Shown here in pieces: positions 23,633 through 35,876 of a DNA stretch of 64,000 nt. The translations under genes and the position numbers were made by a program. The DNA comes from Sparassis latifolia (taxonomy: Eukaryota; Basidiomycota; Agaricomycetes; Polyporales; Sparassidaceae). The stretch's first letter is position 1; each line of letters begins with the position of its first letter. The notes beneath the pieces were generated by a model. It was not told where the DNA came from. It ran no database searches and saw only the letters and a program-made list of their open reading frames with translations. The stretch covers positions 248,001 through 312,000 of the forward strand of contig JAENRS010000017.1 of the NCBI GenBank assembly GCA_018466975.1, in the 5' to 3' direction.

Positions 23633-24676
23633 AGGTCCGATCTGTCCCGTAGATCTAAGTGCATTGCTCTGTGTAAGCGCGTTTTGGATATTCATCCCTA
23701 CTAACTACAGCTACGTTCTGGTGGATGATCCGTGCTTTCGTCGCAGCTGAACTCTCACTTCTGGCGCTAGCACTCGAACTGTGTCACAGTGCTGCCGGGT
23801 GTGCTGTTCGTTCGCGGCGTATAGCTGCCCCTCTTCCCTGAACGCTCAGTATCCAGTGAAATGTTTCAGCAGTTCGGCTGTTCGAACAACTCTTGTTAAG
23901 TTCGCTTCAACCATCCACAGGACTAACACTCCCGAGAGGGGATTACCAGTCGATGGTTGTGAGTTGCCTTCGTATGCAGCTTTTCACATATCTGGACTTA
24001 CATGGAGTTATTGTATTTGCACCGTGAACACCCAACGACGGCATGAGCTGGTGGACCGTCTGAGCTCGGGAGCGATTGATGTTGTCGGCTGCATTTCAGA
24101 GACTAATTCTGAGGGCTCCCTTGATCGTGTAGGGGTCCATGAACTTTGCTGGGAAGCCCGCAGCGGTTGCTGGCACTGGTGCTCGCGTATAGCATGCGAT
24201 ACTCATAATTGCAGAGGTATGATGCGCGCTATTCGGTGGGTAATTTGTACAACAGTTGTCTGACAGAAGGAGTTTATGCAGAACGTGTCGACTCCTTGCT
24301 GGATCCTCGCTGAACATCTCATAGATCTCATACGTGGAATCCGAAGCTTCTGTGGTCATCACTTCAAATTCTACCGTAGACTCAGAGGGACATTATATGA
24401 GAACCTACCGTTGTTTGCATAATGGAATGTTTGACTCGATAGGTAGTCCGACAGTTATGGATTGTGTGAACCAGTATAGATTATACCTCGTTACTCTAAA
24501 ATCGACGCTGTTTCGTGAAGTTGGGATTAGATCTTTGATATCCGCGCGGAGTAGGAGGCTGTTAGGCCCCCCCCGTCATGAGTATCTCGTATAGACAGGA
24601 CGTCAACAACATTCATAGCGGATTGTGAGGATTAGCGATGGCTTGTATTGCCGCACAGTCACTGGTAGCGGGATGG
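23633..24676. other. Intergenic between convergent genes
   Basis: Isocitrate dehydrogenase and Psd1 converge here. Frames such as 23781-24263 show no recognised domain. It probably holds two 3' untranslated regions. Confidence 0.45.
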
Positions 24677-26536
24677 TCACCGTTGCTTTTTGGACTCGAA
24701 AGCAGTCGCGACGTCTCCCATCGTTTCGCCCACCTTGATCTTCTGGCCCGCATGGATAGTGAACTGGAAGTCCTGGGGTGCCTCAAATACGACAACGACG
24801 GTGCTACCAAGACTGAAGCCACCCATTTTTTGTGCCTTCATGAGCGGCTGCCCATTAAGGATCGGCGAGGCGGCAGAGTACACTGCTTCGGTGTAGGTCC
24901 CGACTGGAGGGCGGCGGCGTGATGCCACGTTAGTTCGAAGGGCCTGCCCAGTTAGACATTCAGGTGGCAAAGAACGATAAGCGATGGCAAAAAAATGAAG
25001 GGATGGCGCACATACCTGGTCAAAGTCAATCTTGATACTACCCACGTTTGTCGCACCAACTGGAACCATGCTGAAGAAGCCATATTTCCACCGCCCAAGC
25101 AGCGCAACCCGTTCGTTCAGCACGAACAAATTCTCCAAGCGTTTAGCCATCCACGGTGATACAGAAAACAGATCACCTATTTGGGCCCCATATTAACGTC
25201 CGAGGTAAATACGAGTAATATTCAATATCACACGTACCAACAAAGTGGCGGCGCTTCTCCACCACCCATGCAGTAGGGCTGTGAAATTTGTGATAGTCAC
25301 CTGGCGCCAGATACACGACGACAAAGTATAGCGCGTTTCCAGGTCTAGGTGCTTTGCTCAGTCTACTTCGAGTACGCTCTAAGGAAGGGCGCAGGCCCAT
25401 TTCCGCCGCAACGGACGCGTCGTGCGCGATGACATCCGACATACTCGCGTCGAAAGACACGGAAGCATCGATCTGCGCACCGTACTTCTTCGCATGGGAT
25501 GGATGCACGCCGGGTGATACACTAGTTGTCGGCGTCGAGGTACCGGAAGACCCGGGCGTGTTCGACTCGGAGGCGCCGAGTAGCTCTTCCAGGCTGTATT
25601 CAATTCCGTTTATGTCTGCGAAGTCCCGGTCGTCAACTTCAGCCATATCGCGCCGCGGGAATGTGACGGGCGCGGGGCGAACATGAGGGCTTTCAACACC
25701 CAGAAGCGCGTCAAGTGAGTAGGTGCTGCCCTTGACTTGCTCAACACGTCCGTTTGTGATGGTGCCAAAGTGTAGAATCTTTCCATCGGCGGGACTCACC
25801 TACCAGCCAACGATAATGTTACTATTTTTCAATCAGGGAGATGCTCGAACACATACCAGGACGGCATCTGCGACGGGTCGAGCGCCATCTTTCAGATCCC
25901 TGTAAAAGAACTCCCCCAGACTGGCATATTTCGTGAGATCCTCTGGTTCGATTTCAGTCAAGTCACAACCGAAGGCCCAAGCGTAGAACCGAAAGCCATA
26001 GGGTCTAAACCAGACTGGCAACTCAAAAGAGTTTACATAGCCCCAGACACGAGAGAGGTTTCGCAGTGGAAGAGCACCCATCACATGAACCTACATTCGC
26101 CGACGCTCAGCGCACAAAAGAAAAGTAGAACGCGAACTGGCGTACATGCCAAGGTCCCTTCAGCTTGACCACCTCTCGACCCTCGTTATCCACATGCACC
26201 TCCGTCTCTCCGACCTTCTTGCGAAACTGAATAGCGAGCAGGAGGAGAGCGCCAACGGCAACAGGGAGAGGATACCATGTCGTTGGTGTTTCCTTCCACG
26301 CGGAAGCGAGTCTTTCTGGTACGCAGAGATTAGATACGTCACCCTTGTGAGAAAGAGGACATACGGCGCAATGGTGGCCGCTGACTACCACTGTTACTCT
26401 CCTGTTGCGGTTGCTTGAAGGTAGAGTATGACCTGTGGGCTCTCCGCACGAAGACAGTAATCCTGCTTCGCTTGCATCTCTCCAGGAACCTCCAGGAATG
26501 CAAGGAAATGTTCTTCCTCACTCGACCCCGCAGCAT
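24677..26536 (-). CDS. PSD1: Phosphatidylserine decarboxylase, mitochondrial, 521 aa
   Basis: Exons: 26536-26365, 26315-26146, 26090-25857, 25799-25238, 25176-25016, 24943-24677 (1,566 nt). The enzyme decarboxylates phosphatidylserine to phosphatidylethanolamine at the inner mitochondrial membrane. The N-terminus is rich in arginine and serine (MLRGRVRKN..RRAHRSYST), fitting import. One membrane helix follows at about 72-88 (YPLPVAVGALLLLAIQF). SPADG (D197), APGDYHKFHSP (H362/H365) and L478GST481 supply the self-cleaving Asp-His-Ser set. Ser480 of LGST becomes the pyruvoyl group that starts the alpha chain. GRWKYGFFSMVPVGATNVGS is the conserved core. A serine/threonine/proline-rich insertion of about 100 residues sits in exon 4, between the SPADG and DYHKFH segments. 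The gene is divergent from Med21 across a 385-bp shared promoter region. Confidence 0.95.
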
Positions 26537-26921
26537 TTTTTTCGACTCCTGCGAGCGTCAGGAGGCTTTGAGACTTGAATACAGAGGTTCTGGGATGTGC
26601 CAGCGGACAGTCTGTATACGGCACGCGACCGCGCGAAGGTGTGACGTACAAGCCTGCAAATTTAGGACTCATTCAGTCTTGGAAAAACGCAAGTCGAGCA
26701 CAAACACACTTGTGGTTCCAACTTGCTACCTTTCCCTACTCCGGCACTTTTGACAATTTCCGGAAGGAAAGCAAGGATGTGAGATTCAATCTTCGGTGCA
26801 GTCGCTCGAGCACGTGCCAGGTATTGGCGTCTAGCAGAACAACATGAGTGCGCTTAGCTTCACGTTTTCCGTTTATTTATATTGAGGTACACTTTTGCAT
26901 TGTCCTCCGCACTGCAGCGTC

Positions 26922-27588
26922 ATGCTGCAGGAATTGTCGCATATGGATCGCATCACCCAACTTCAAGATGAGATCCAGCAGGTACGTGGCATGAATTTGC
27001 CTAGATTACTCGGGAGATCCTGAGGTGTTTCTATTACTCGAAACAGCTCCTAACAATCATGTCCAGCAGTATTGCATACCTCACTTCTCGTGTCAACTTT
27101 ACGCAGGTTAGCCAGGAGGTACCGATTACAAAGTCGCGCAAGTCGGACAAGGTCGATCCTCCGGACGTGTTTGAAGGTTCGCCACTCAAACGCTTCGTGA
27201 ATATGCAGCTGACGCAGGTTGATATACCTGACTTATGCAGCGAACAAGAAGGAACTCGTCACCGACCTCCTAGTTAAGGCGAAACAGGTCGAATATCTCA
27301 TACAGTCTCTGCCCGAACCAGAAGCAGAGGAAGTGCAGGTTCGATTATGCATTCTTGGATATGGCACCGGACATACTTACCTCCATTTGAGGCGCAACGC
27401 CTTCAGACCCTCGAACAGGAGATGTACGAAGCCAATGCGGATTATTACAATGCTGTGCAGCGTGCCAGTAAGCGTGAATGATTTGGAGCGGCTTCAATCA
27501 TATTCAACCAAGTTATGCAGAGACTCTGCACCAGCAATTAACGACTGTCCTGCGAACAATGCTAGACGAGAAGGACATGCCGGACTGA
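26922..27588 (+). CDS. MED21: Mediator complex subunit Med21 (Srb7), 143 aa
   Basis: Exons: 26922-26981, 27047-27176, 27241-27338, 27392-27467, 27521-27588 (432 nt). Med21 is a small helical subunit in the middle module of Mediator, paired with Med7, and links activators to RNA polymerase II. The start MLQELSHMDRITQLQDEIQQ is the family's conserved N-terminal helix. SSSIAYLTSR and FTQVSQEVPITK follow, and then a long heptad-rich helix (KELVTDLLVKAKQVEYLIQS, EQEMYEANADYYNAV). Length matches the family (about 140 aa). Two decayed copies of this same gene lie at 33.2 and 39.4 kb. Confidence 0.95.
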
Positions 27589-28650
27589 TGGCTTGTTTGT
27601 TTGGCCCGTTGGCACCTCGAATATGTGTGTTTCTCTATCCTGCCTGCGGACTTTGCCTGAATCAACATTCATCCCGTTTCTACGAGATCACCAACAGCAG
27701 CGAACCGTTTCTCGGGTTCATGCAGGCCTGGACATGGGTCGCTCCTTCTGATCAACTCAATTGGGCTTGCTCGAAATACATTCAACCTGTGTCTTACCTC
27801 TGCAGGTTCACGGCGGTATTTGTCGCGCGTGTAGATATGCGATGTCCCAGATCGTAACAGGACCCAGATGTTTGCAAATACCGTTCGGACCTGATACCGT
27901 TCGGACCTGATACCGTTCGGACCTGATACCGTTCGGACCTGATACCGTTCGGACCTGATACAGTTCTCGTTGGAAAATGCGAGAAGTGACTGGCTGTCAA
28001 AAAAAAAATAGGAATATGGCAAGGCGAGGGCAAATCGTGCAAATCGAAGCTAGATATTCCTGTGGGTGGCTGCTCGCTTCGAAACCATGTGGGCCTTCTC
28101 TCCGCACGTCTTCCACTTTCCCTACGGTCCACTTACGGATAACGAATCAGAGTGCTTTTTTCTCCAGTCCGCCCGTGGGCACCATCACTTGTAGCGCAGG
28201 CAGTTCGACGAACTCTGAACCTCGTTTGAATGTATGTAAGAGTATCTGACGGCATTCCAAAATGATGACCATGCGTGCGGTTGCAGTAGACAAGCTGGTA
28301 ACTACATCCTGCGTATTTTACGGTGGGCCTCGTAGGCCGTCCCAGAGTTTCTGCCCTGAGCTCTCGGTGAATCTACCTGGCGATGGATTCTTTCGCCTTT
28401 ACTCTACTCACTGAAAATTTGCCTTCCCAATAAACTCGGTTCAGTGCACCTTCCGTGACTCAAGGACAACAGGCTGCAAAAGCCTTATAAGAGGCAAAAG
28501 GAGAACAGACTTGATCACTACCCACCCGTGTTCACACATGAGTAAAATTACTGTCACACAAGTTCCCCTCGACAATCGTACACCCGCAGAACAGAAGATA
28601 TTATCGGTGAGGTACCCAGGGGGGGGCCCGGACCGAGCTTAGCATCGGGA
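27589..28650. other. Intergenic with 16-bp minisatellite
   Basis: Apart from the tandem repeat at 27878-27963 nothing is recognised. The frames crossing the repeat are shadows, because 16 bp is not a multiple of three. Confidence 0.5.
27878..27963. repeat. Tandem repeat, 16-bp unit, five copies
   Basis: The unit ataccgttcggacctg occurs five times without a mismatch (starts at 27878, 27894, 27910, 27926, 27942) and then breaks off in atacagttc. The perfect identity suggests recent expansion. Confidence 0.95.
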
Positions 28651-29601
28651 TCAGAATCTTACGGCCACATCCTTCCTATAGCTCTGGATTGCCGTGCGGA
28701 TTTTCTCTTTCACCCTGTCTCTGACCATGTTGTATATCTCTTCGTTCAATACCATGGTCTGCGCGGCTTCACGACCACGATCTGTCAGGTCAGCGATCGT
28801 GCACGAAAGATTTGGCAACCTACCACACGTGAACTTGACGGCACAGTGGCCAAACTTGAAGAAGAGTACGTTTCCGGCCGCGCCCGTAGCCGCGTAATTG
28901 AAGCCTCCAATATGCAGCCGGACGTTATCACCGTCAGACGCTCTGGAGAGAATACATTTGACGTGAACAATGGCGCGACCGTCTGAGATGCGAATGCGGT
29001 ACGCACGAGGCCACGCCAATCTGAAAGTTAGCAGTCTGCCCATCCCAGGCATTTTCCTGGAAGATGGCATTGGCCTCGGCATTCACCCGACGTTTCATGG
29101 CATAAATGGTGGCCTTCACAACTTCGCCGGCTTCAGGGAGAGATGAGGATCAATATGGCAATCACGGCCTTGTCGACCGAGCCATAAGTATTGACATTCA
29201 CGATTTCCGTGAACCTGCATGCAAGGAGTCAAAGCCAAACTCATCGCAGGACAGTAGAGCATCGTATGCGTACGAGAAACTCTCGACAACCCATCCGATG
29301 TTTTCGAGGACCTCCTTGAACTTCTTGTACCATTTATCCTTGTCGTCTCCTCCAGCCTGGTTAGCAGCTAGTTGGGCAAGGAGGGTCGAGTCCAGGACGT
29401 CATCCTGTTACAATAGACGATGAGAACGAATAATCACGTCAACCTGCGAGAGCTCACCTTATGGGCCGGGTCTAACTTTCCAACGAATGACTGCAACAAC
29501 CGACCGTTGACGACAGCCAGTTTCCATGCAAGACAGGTCTCGACAGGAGGAATATCCAGGCTCTCGATGAAGCTTAGGCGTGCTTCAATAGAAAGAGACA
29601 T
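28651..29601 (-). pseudogene. Frameshifted paralog of the unknown gene at 31.4 kb
   Basis: Five exons with the same boundaries as the intact gene at 31364-32320 can be read: MSLSIEARLSFIESLDIPP, then LDSTLLAQLAANQAGGDDKD and WYKKFKEVLENIGWVV, then VKATIYAMKRRVNAEANAIF and NAWDGQTANFQIGVAS, then GAAGNVLFFKFG and finally TMVLNEEIYNMVRDRVKEK. The terminal TGA is at 28651-28653. In the third exon, near 29140-29155, the frame after AVIAIL runs into a stop unless one base is shifted, and no intron there restores it. So the gene appears disabled by a single indel, or the base call is wrong. The function is unknown in both copies. Confidence 0.8.
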
Positions 29602-31363
29602 GACCACGAGACGTGAACGAAGATGTTAGCAATGCGTGATGGGGGATAAAGAGCCCGCATCGCTCGGTCGCATTGTTTTATATGCGCCGTGACAGAGAAG
29701 TGAAAATTCCGGTGTGCGAAGTTCCTCGACGTAATGGAGTAAATAATTAATAAAGCCTATGTACCATGGCCAATTCGACCTGAAACGTACTGCGGTGGAC
29801 AAGTGAAGAATTGAGGTCGCGTGTGCATGTCCTCCGTGGTGGAATGGAACTAGGCGTGTCGGAAACAAACTTTGTATGACAAGACTACTCACGTTAGGTG
29901 GATGAATGAATTGAAGACGTTCAAGATGACAATTGGCGGGGGGCGCATTTTTACCGCGGAATACCTGGGTTGGAATAATATATGACTGGGCACATAGACA
30001 AATGGGCAACTCTCTTGTTCGTGAATCAAAATGGTCTCCGCATGATATGGACGAACTCACTAGTCTCGATTCCACCTTGACAGGCAGTTCACTCCTATCG
30101 CTCCTAGCCCAATACCGACGCGGCTGAATACGCCACATGGAGACTCCCGTGCCTCCTTGACATGGATGCCGACTTCACACGTCCTGATAGCCTCGGGAGG
30201 GCCACATTTCCGCTCGGGCGTCTCCATGTCAAGGCAAATCCGAAGTCCACTTCCTGTCACGTGCAGAATTCATCGTCGCTCGTGCCTGTGGAGTCCCGGA
30301 GAAATAGGCCCCCCGGCATATGTTCCATTATGTCCGATCCGGAGGCGAGTAGAAGCGCAAATCCGTGTGCCATAACTTGAACGTTGACGTTGAACGTTAT
30401 GCTAAATTATGTATGTACGTCAAGCAAACCGTGGCTAGGTCACCTTCCACAGAGTGCCACGCGTGGATCCAAGGCCGTTGCCCCGCGTCCAGGGCCCAGG
30501 TACTGCGCCCACGTCCAACGTCCTCATCATGCGCTGAACACGCTCCACGTCGGCTTTGCCATGGTGTCTGACCGTCGAACGTGTTTGTCCTGGCACACAC
30601 TGTGTCTTTTCTCAGTGCGATTCTTGCTTTTATCCCGAACTCAACCCCCTTTGTGCAGAGCCGCTTAGTTTCATAGCATTACTCGGAGGCATGGTACCAA
30701 ACCCGCCGATGCGTCTAAAGTGGCATGCCTGACACTGGCGGGATGTCGTCCTCCCAGCCGCGAAGGACGTAAATGTATGTGAAGCTCGCCCCCATTTCAA
30801 AATGCGGCATTACAGGTCGGTATGAATTCCTGGTTGGTATCAGGATGTGAGCGAACTGCGAATCGATTTGTCTTCGTATAAACGCCGATTAGATGTGGAA
30901 ACTACTCCGACTTCATTGAGGAGGTGGCTGTGGACATACTGTTTCAAAACTGCCAATATTAATTAGTCTCTGTATATAGTGGTATATTGTCCTGCAACTC
31001 GACCATTGTATTCCGGTGAGCACTTGCCCTCTGTGACTGATTGTCATCTTGGATTACCATCGACGATTTTTTCCCTCCAGCACGCCACAGGACCATGCTG
31101 TCTTACCTACAGAGCCTTGTCTCGATGACACCTACTTCCATTCCGTCGGGGACACACCTCTTGTACCATCCGTTGTCTTGTGACCCTGTTTCGGTAGAAC
31201 GGCCAGGTGATTTATTAATTATTTCCTGACATCGGAGAATGCTCCAGACGGAACTTTGCGCTTCGCGGTCATGGCTCCAGGTATAAAACAATGCCAATGA
31301 GCAAAGTGCCTCCTTCATTCCCCTATCAACTACTGCCAACTCTTTCGTCTACATCTTGCTGTC
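29602..31363. other. Divergent interval between the two paralogs
   Basis: Spans the 5' flanks of both paralogs. A short imperfect inverted repeat (catggaga/tctccatg with flanking matches) lies at about 30138-30235. No other gene is recognised. Confidence 0.4.
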
Positions 31364-32320
31364 ATGCCTCATTCTATTGAAGCCCGTCTTCGCTTCATCG
31401 AGCACTTGCATATTCCTGCTGACCGTCATGGTCGCAAGGGGTTACCCGAGGGGTCCGGTGCTGTCAATGCCGGCTCGACCCAGTCGTTTGTGGGAAATCT
31501 GTCTCAGCTTAACAAGGTCGGTACTTCTGAAACTGACGAAACTCACCTTCCTCACCATCTACTATCACAGGAGGATGTCTTGAACTCCACACTGCTTGCC
31601 CAGCTTGCCGCTAACGTGGCGAGCCCGGATGACAAGACTAAATGGTACAAGAAGTACAAGGAGGTCCTCGAAAACCTCGGATGGGTCATCTCAGACTTCA
31701 CGTACGCGCACATTTGCATTAATTTCATCCGTTTATCTTGTACCTGACGTCTTGGATGCAGGTTCAAAGAGCTTGACAATGCCAACTCTTATGGATCTGT
31801 CGATCAAGCCATCCTTGCCATTCTGAAGGGTTATCTTGAGGGTAACGCGTTGGAGGTTTTCAAGGCCACGATTGACGCCATGAAAAATCCCGTCAACAAA
31901 GGCGCTAACAACTTGTTCCAAACGAATGCCTGGAAGGGGCAAAGTGCTGATTTCCTGGTTGGTGTGGCCATGTGCGTACAGTGTTTGCGGCTCAGCCAAC
32001 CATTCGCTCATGTACACTCATTAAATTTATATCGCAGTGAATCTAACAACGATATCCAGTTCCGTATCGGAACCTACACTTATGAGGCTCAGGGGTCCCG
32101 CGGCAACGTCCTCTTCTTCAAGTTTGGTAGCGAACGTGTCAAGTTCATGTACTGTATGTTGTGTGGTGCCTCTTGCATGATCATTGACCTCATGAATTGT
32201 GCAGCCACGCAGAACATGGTGTTGAACGAGCTGATATATTCGAAGGTCAGGGCGGCGGTGATCAATAAGCTGGGCGGCCACATCGAGGACTACATCGACG
32301 ACCTGGATATCGGACTTTGA
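31364..32320 (+). CDS. Conserved basidiomycete protein of unknown function, 241 aa
   Basis: Exons: 31364-31516, 31571-31701, 31762-31971, 32038-32153, 32205-32320 (726 nt). I do not recognise a named domain. Visible features are an N-terminal MPHSIEARLRFIEHLHIPAD, a lysine/tryptophan stretch DKTKWYKKYKEVLENLGWV, a middle ATIDAMKNPVNKGANNLF, a segment GSRGNVLFFKFGSERVKF that looks like a beta strand, and a C-terminal helix TQNMVLNELIYSKVRAAV ending in an acidic tail. There is no signal peptide or membrane helix. The first intron (54 nt) is in frame and without a stop, so retaining it would add 18 residues. It faces away from its frameshifted paralog at 28.7-29.6 kb. Keeping the exon-intron pattern in both copies points to a DNA-level duplication. 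Confidence 0.88.
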
Positions 32321-33204
32321 TTCCGATACTCCGTCTGGAGTTCTCGGTGTTTTTCAACTCCTCATGCAGGAGAAGTTTCTTGGAATGAGCGCGCGTATTT
32401 CTTGAAGAGGCGTCGTTGTACTATTAGCGGCGCAATTGATGTTTATGGTTGTTTCACGCATGACGCCTTGCTTTTGGGTCAGTTGCGGGGTGAAAAATGT
32501 GCTTGATAGTAGAATTAGTCCGTGAGGGGGGCACGCACCTCCTTTCCGCATCGCCGCAAGACTTCTCGCGATGAGTCGCTTAACCGACGAATAGCGTGGG
32601 TTCATTGTTTCGAGCCTACTAGTATCGGCTGCATGTAGTCACCAAACAGTTACTGATTACGACAGCCTCGATTCAAACCAGTTGCACACAACAGGCTGAA
32701 TGCACACTCGCCAAGCCGCACAGATCCGACGAAGCACCTCACAAAGCTGTTCCTTATCATCTTCACCGGTATCTTCACTCGGAGTTCTGTGTACTGAGAT
32801 ACCAATCTCAGAGAATGAAGGCGGGGACATCTTCCATCTCTGAAGTTGCGCTCGCGGACCTGATCAGCTGAATCGTCGATCGCAGTATGACAGTCGAGCA
32901 GACATCGACTGCACACCCAAATCCACGCAGTGGGCGTGATGAAACTCCCCGGGGCTTTCGTAGACGCTGTCCGGGCGACATCCGGCAGGTGTCTCCAGCG
33001 ACGATCCAAGTATCAGAGTAATTTACATGGAACGCTAAGCAGTCCAGAGTGGTTTAGAACAGCCCGTCCTGGGCATAGAAGTCACGAAGCCCTTCTCAAT
33101 TCAGCGCAGGTATCTCAATTAAGCAGATGTACCATCCGGCGTTCAATGCTCCTCAGGCATCAAATCAGACATCGGCAGCATTGTTATTGTCTGGCAACTG
33201 ATCG
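32321..33204. other. Intergenic
   Basis: No recognised gene or repeat. Confidence 0.4.
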
Positions 33205-33705
33205 TACCAACTTCAAGTTCGCTGCTTTTCCGTTTATATTAAGAGCCACCATTCTTTACAATTGAATCATGTCCCCCGCACTACAGGAACTATCACATGT
33301 GGATCGCATCACCAACTCCAAGATGAGATCCAGCAGGTGCGTAGCTGGAATTTGCCTCAATAGCTAGAGAGACGCTCAATCGCTTCTATTGTTTGCAAAA
33401 GCTCTTAGCAATCATGTCCAGTAGTATTGCATACCTCACATCAACTTTCGCAGGTTAGTCCGGAGGTACCGATTACGAAGTCGCTCATGTCGGAAAAGGG
33501 CAATCTTCCGGACGTACTTGAAGATTTGAATTTGCACTCGACCGCTTCATGAATATTCGATTGACGCTCCCTTTTATACCTGGCTTATACAGCAAACAAA
33601 AAAAGAGGTCATCACCTGCCTCTTATTGAAGGCGAGACAGATAGGTCAACGTCTCATACAGTCTGCCGGAGCCAGAAGCAGAGGAAGTGCAGGTCACATA
33701 TCTTC
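33205..33705 (+). pseudogene. Decayed second copy of Med21
   Basis: The sequence follows Med21 from its 5' flank (cttttccgttta) through exon 1 (gtggatcgcatcacc..agatgagatccagcag) and intron 1. Exon 2 (agtagtattgcatacctca, gaggtaccgattac), intron 2 and exon 3 (gagccagaagcagaggaagt) follow. Small deletions break the frame in exon 1 (ccaactccaagatg) and in exon 2 (catcaactttcgcag). Introns are retained, so it is a segmental DNA copy, not a retrocopy. The last two exons are missing. Confidence 0.92.
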
Positions 33706-34019
33706 TGGTCATCGTACGGCTTGGATACTGTCTGTGTTGCTTTACTGGATACTTGGCTAACTAGAGTAATATACCTTCTTTGAATTCCTTATCACACGTA
33801 TCGTGTTTACGTGCACTTCTACCAGGCTAGAGAAGAAGGATTTTCCAGAATGTAGAGTGCATCTTTGCAGAGCTAAAGTCGGTCTCCTCTGTGTTCAGAG
33901 GCTCCTGTGGAGGTACTTGCCCCCTCCACCACGAAGAGGTTACCACAGGACACCAATATAACAATATTGACATGAGGGACGGGCAGATTGGTCTAGATAC
34001 CGCAGACTCCGGAGTAAAC

Positions 34020-35700
34020 GAGGCAAGTACCTGCGGTATTTCTGGACGACAAATCCACGCCGCTACTACATTCTGGAGGAGGGGTTACTGTGTACCAAAA
34101 AGCATAGCGAAGACAAACGACGCCGAGGTTTACATGTTTACATCCCAAGAAACCACGCGAACACCGTACACAACTTGGCCCGCAATCGAACCTTCCTCCA
34201 CCTTGCTACCGATGGCATTGATCCTTGCGTAGAACATCTCCTTTCCCGACGCGGTCACAGCTCCATCCATACGACGACCCTCTACCAAGGCTCCCAAGGA
34301 GCGGATGACCCACTGGGCGCATGTCCAGCTGGTGTGGGTGAACAACAGCTTGGTGTCGCCCTGACTGGCATCGAAGGAGGCGATGATTCCCTTGAGCTCG
34401 TCGTTGGTGCCGACAGCAGGAGGCAGACGAATGCAGCACAAGAAGGAAATGCTCGATGTCAGGGTGACACGTTGGTGGCTAGGTACCCAAGACTCGTTCA
34501 AGCGAATCTGGAATACGTCGGCATTGTTTCCGATGGTAGTAGCATTACCGGAGGGTAACACCAATGCCCAGTGGTACCTGCCCTTCTGTCCACTCTTGTA
34601 AAGAGCAATGCAAACTTCAGTCATGTTTCGATTGTAGTACCTGGTATACCTGGTATACCGTGAGATATGCATGAAGCTTTTGGGCACCGAGACACGATGA
34701 GCACTCACGATGGTAAGGAGATGCTTGATAATAGGGCTGCGTTCCACCTTGCTTTTCGGAAGAGATCTTATACATTTCCAGAGAGCACGAGAATCACAGA
34801 GAGATAATCAGGCGATGCGCCCAGCCGGAAAGTGTTCATGCTGAGGAAAAATCCAATTGCAATTGCGCCATGACATGAGCAGAGAGCAACCCAGAGTATG
34901 CAGCTCATCGCCGCCGGTGAGTCATAAGGTGTCACCCACCAGTAGGAGACCAAGAAAAAGCACCGAACGAGAGCCGCAGCAGAATACAATCTAGATTGCG
35001 TTGCCTAAAAGCATGGACCCACAATCTACATACAGCAGCGCGGTATCAGAGCAAGACAAATCGGATAACAAGATTTGGGGACAACCTGAGGTCTCGTGAG
35101 TGCGCTTCCGTACACATCAACTAGTCTCTGATATCGATGCAAGTCGCGGACGACAGCCTAAGGGATTGAACGTCAATTCCCGAGACACCGCAGCCAGGCG
35201 CGGACTGCGTGCTCGTTCAGCCCGGCCGGGAGAAAAATGACACGTTCAAGGATTGGGCATTCTGAAAGACTTCTAAGGGATTCTATCTTGGGAATAGTGC
35301 ATACTAATCTGCACGACAGGTCCAAACGGGTCCAACTGTGAACACATCCCGATGGGAGACTGACGAAGGTGTACGAACCCGTATATCGAGAACCACACCT
35401 TGTGCCGCCCATATCGTTATCCTGGGCTCTTCCATTTCGGCGCGCGATGTAGACCGCAAGGATGTTCCTGGGATAACCAAAACGTGTTCAATATGTCATA
35501 CGCGAGATGGGTCTGGGGTGAGACAAATTGTCACAGCACAACTCAACTTCCTCCAAGAGCCGGAAACCCGCTCGACAACACTGATCTATCATCGTGAAGG
35601 CCTGGAGAGAAAAGTGTAGGCTCAAATCTTGTCAGCCTCTGCAGAGAGAAACGACTCCGCGAAAACATACCATAGAGACCTTCCATATATGGACCGTGGA
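34020..35700. repeat. Left arm of a large palindrome
   Basis: This 1,681-bp arm is the near-exact reverse complement of 35877-37565 (1,689 bp). The few differences are substitutions and 1-2 base indels, such as the run around 35570, giving an estimated identity of about 99%. It carries one copy of the small Cys/His gene (34130-34624, minus). It also holds decayed reading frames toward the centre (for example LRSLSECPILERVIFL, 35173-35412), which I could not assign. Confidence 0.95.
34130..34624 (-). CDS. Small Cys/His protein, LRAT/NlpC-P60-like, 164 aa (left copy)
   Basis: This copy encodes the same protein as 36961-37455 and lies in the left palindrome arm, reading outward from the centre. 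The start chosen is the ATG of MTEVCIALYK, because what precedes it (MERSPIIKHLL...) overlaps promoter-like repeats and lacks domain character. H18 lies in GRYHWALVL and C102 in SWTCAQWVIRSL, with 84 residues between them. In circularly permuted papain-like folds (LRAT, HRAS-like suppressors, NlpC/P60 relatives) the histidine of an HW motif precedes a cysteine at the start of a helix at similar spacing, so this is a candidate acyltransferase/peptidase fold. That is inference; I recall the family only as an uncharacterised agaricomycete protein. No signal peptide is seen. Confidence 0.75.
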   Translation of the reverse strand: MTEVCIALYKSGQKGRYHWALVLPSGNATTIGNNADVFQIRLNESWVPSHQRVTLTSSISFLCCIRLPPAVGTNDELKGIIASFDASQGDTKLLFTHTSWTCAQWVIRSLGALVEGRRMDGAVTASGKEMFYARINAIGSKVEEGSIAGQVVYGVRVVSWDVNM

Positions 35701-35876
35701 AATTTTCCGTGGTGACCCTGTGTCTTAAATCCGATTTATGCATATACCCCTTGCGGCGTGTATTAGAAACGAATGACTATCTTCCGCTAACAAGAGGCAG
35801 TATCTATTGTATCTATGAGGCTAAGCGGCGGATTAACCAGCTTGTAGCGGATCGGAAGAAGTTGTCTCTCTGTGGA
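35701..35876. other. Unique spacer of the palindrome
   Basis: A stretch of 176 bases lies between the arms. A plus-strand frame through it reads YLPLTRGSIYCIYEAKRRIN and continues into the right arm; I do not recognise it. This is the loop if the arms pair. Confidence 0.8.

Noticed and set aside
27669..28132. Repetitive protein frames across the 16-bp repeat
   Set aside because: They are forced by the DNA repeat; the unit is not a multiple of three, so each strand gives several repeat-like shadow frames.
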